From Neelides folsomi (taxonomy: Eukaryota > Arthropoda > Collembola > Neelipleona > Neelidae), in NCBI GenBank assembly GCA_034687125.1, contig JAQGBZ010000121.1, forward strand, positions 1-64,000: a stretch of 64,000 bases of DNA, written 5' to 3'. The notes below the pieces were generated by a model, which made no database searches, was not told the DNA's origin, and saw only the letters and a list, made by a program, of their open reading frames with translations. Below are positions 62,862 through 64,000 of this stretch, one piece after another (the stretch's first letter is position 1; each line of letters opens with the position of its first letter). The position numbers were made by a program, and so were the translations under genes.

Positions 62862-63753
62862 TTAACGCTTCCTGCGAAGTTGAAGATGGTTACGACGAAG
62901 CCATGCGGCATGACGACTTCCACCGATCGTCTGAGTGAACCGATGTCCCTTGCCCAAACCACGGGATTTCCTGTTGGCCGAAGTCTTTCCACGAAGCTCA
63001 CGATGTTTGTGCACCGCTTTGCAGAGCCAGTTCGTCTTAGCATCCCGACGAATTGCCTATTGAATATTTAAAATTAATTATCATGCTCAGGTGTTGTTTT
63101 AAATAATTAAAATGGTCGAACAGCGTACCTTGTGGAAGATGTCTACAAGAATCACTTCGAAGTACTTGTAAGAGGAATCCTGAGCCACCCAGTAGGAATT
63201 CAACACACGAAGTCCTCCTAACCGCTTTCCAAGACGTCCCTCAGCGATCGCCTGAAGATTTCGGACAGGCTTGAGCTGATTCACTCCATGGCTCTTAGGC
63301 TTCCCGTATGTGCAGCCTTTGGGGACTGGACGTTTCCTTCCACCTCGGCGGATTCGAATTCGATAGATCACGAAACCTAAAATTAAAAACCCATTAGTCT
63401 CAACATCAAAATTATTTATAAAATAATTATAAAATATTCACTATGGTTCATAATTCTTTAATATGATTTACAATGATCCTCGAATATACTTTATTACAAT
63501 TGCATAGCTTTTTAATAATTCTTGAATACAAACCATAAAATAATTTTTGAAACTACTAATTAAATTATATATTATCCTCACCTTGCTTGTTCTTGTAACC
63601 AAGACGTCTCGCCTTGTCAGGTCTCGAGGAATGAGGAACCCGGACGATCTTGTTCAGTTGGCGGTATTGCCAACACCGGATTCGGAGAAGGAATCTCATC
63701 ACATCGCTCTGCTTCTTGCGATACAACTCCTGCATATACTTGTAGACTCCCAT
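62862..63753 (-). CDS. RpL15: Ribosomal protein L15 (eL15)
   Basis: Large-subunit ribosomal protein of the cytosolic ribosome. Exons in transcript order: 63753-63582, 63376-63129 and 63056-62862 (TAA), 204 aa, exactly the usual animal length, with phases agreeing. Seen: the start [45 protein letters not shown], the R-V-L-N-S-Y-W-V block, [10 protein letters not shown], and a basic C-terminus ending R-R-K-R. The start codon immediately follows an acceptor (TTTTCATCAG), so translation begins with the first base of the second exon. A 5' noncoding exon with a pyrimidine-tract start is listed separately. Confidence 0.97.
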
Positions 63754-63819
63754 CTGATGAAAAGAGGTAAGAAGGGTAAGAACAGCGTTAATAAACCTCA
63801 ATTAAAAACTTTAACTCAC

Positions 63820-63869
63820 CTTAAATTAGATTTGCCGACTCTGAGTGCGAGTGGAGATGAAAAGCACAC
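63820..63869 (-). promoter_or_regulatory. Noncoding first exon and TOP-like start of RpL15
   Basis: On the minus strand a CTTTTC tract near 63869 begins an ATG-free stretch that ends at a donor AAG|gtgagtta (63820/63819), followed by a 66-base intron to the RpL15 start. Pyrimidine-rich transcript starts are typical of ribosomal protein genes. A second tract (CTCCTTTTGCCC, near 63930) is an alternative start site. Confidence 0.45.
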
Positions 63870-64000
63870 GGTCAATATGGACGTCTTCCACGCCGTGGTG
63901 AGATCTTGGCCGGTGTGGTTGGGTGGGCAAAAGGAGAACTAACGCTCATATAATATACTTTACAATATAGACTTCGATTACATGTATAGGTTAGGCTAAA
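63870..64000. other. Upstream of RpL15
   Basis: Promoter side of RpL15, with a moderate-GC stretch to about 63940 and AT-rich DNA to the window end. No other gene is visible. Confidence 0.4.

Noticed and set aside
1-64000. tRNA, rRNA, CRISPR arrays, LTR or Polinton-like elements
   Set aside because: No cloverleaf, ribosomal, regularly spaced repeat, reverse transcriptase, integrase or capsid-like signature was noticed. A covariance-model and repeat-library search would be needed to exclude them firmly.

Overview
The window is eukaryotic, animal nuclear DNA: AT-rich (long stretches near 70-75% A+T), with GT-AG introns often of only 50-200 bases and coding exons that stand out as islands of higher GC. 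Conserved genes (CDC14, MFSD1, TIMM8, PEX3, arfaptin, phosphoglycerate kinase, synaptotagmin 7, ribosomal protein L15) are all animal-like. The synaptotagmin 7 C2 domains and the alternative MFSD1 tail look like arthropod versions as I remember them. I think an arthropod, perhaps a crustacean such as a copepod, but the sequence alone does not settle the taxon. No virus-like or LTR element was recognised.

Layout: 1-3260 (+) holds the 3' part of CDC14, with a short ending and a frame-consistent long ending. 6648-10291 (+) is the lysosomal transporter MFSD1, with two alternative last-membrane-segment exons. 11523-11926 (+) is the mitochondrial chaperone TIMM8, followed after only 72 bases by single-exon PEX3 at 11999-13150 (+). 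13913-15435 (-) is arfaptin and 17618-19481 (-) is phosphoglycerate kinase. From 19.5 to 31.5 kb no gene is recognised, though GC rises in the second half. 31485-43115 (-) is synaptotagmin 7, with a first intron of about 7 kb carrying two small DNA transposons. 43.1-53.5 kb holds nothing recognisable apart from two weak exon candidates. 53504-58826 is a cluster of three small, related, apparently undescribed secreted/single-pass membrane proteins (+, -, +). 62862-63869 (-) is RpL15, with a faint multi-exon candidate (-) at 61.5-62.3 kb.

The conserved genes are mostly unrelated housekeeping or trafficking functions: cell-cycle phosphatase, lysosomal transport, mitochondrial and peroxisomal biogenesis, Golgi/secretory-granule membrane shaping, glycolysis, Ca2+-triggered exocytosis and translation. 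The main points of interest are the CDC14 long tail, the duplicated alternative MFSD1 exon, the tight TIMM8-PEX3 pair that might be an operon, 3' splice sites abutting several start codons, the three-gene family sharing a C-x5-C tail motif, and two terminal-inverted-repeat elements 36 bases apart inside the Syt7 intron. All exon borders were read by eye from GT-AG signals, reading phase and recalled family sequences; none was checked by computation.
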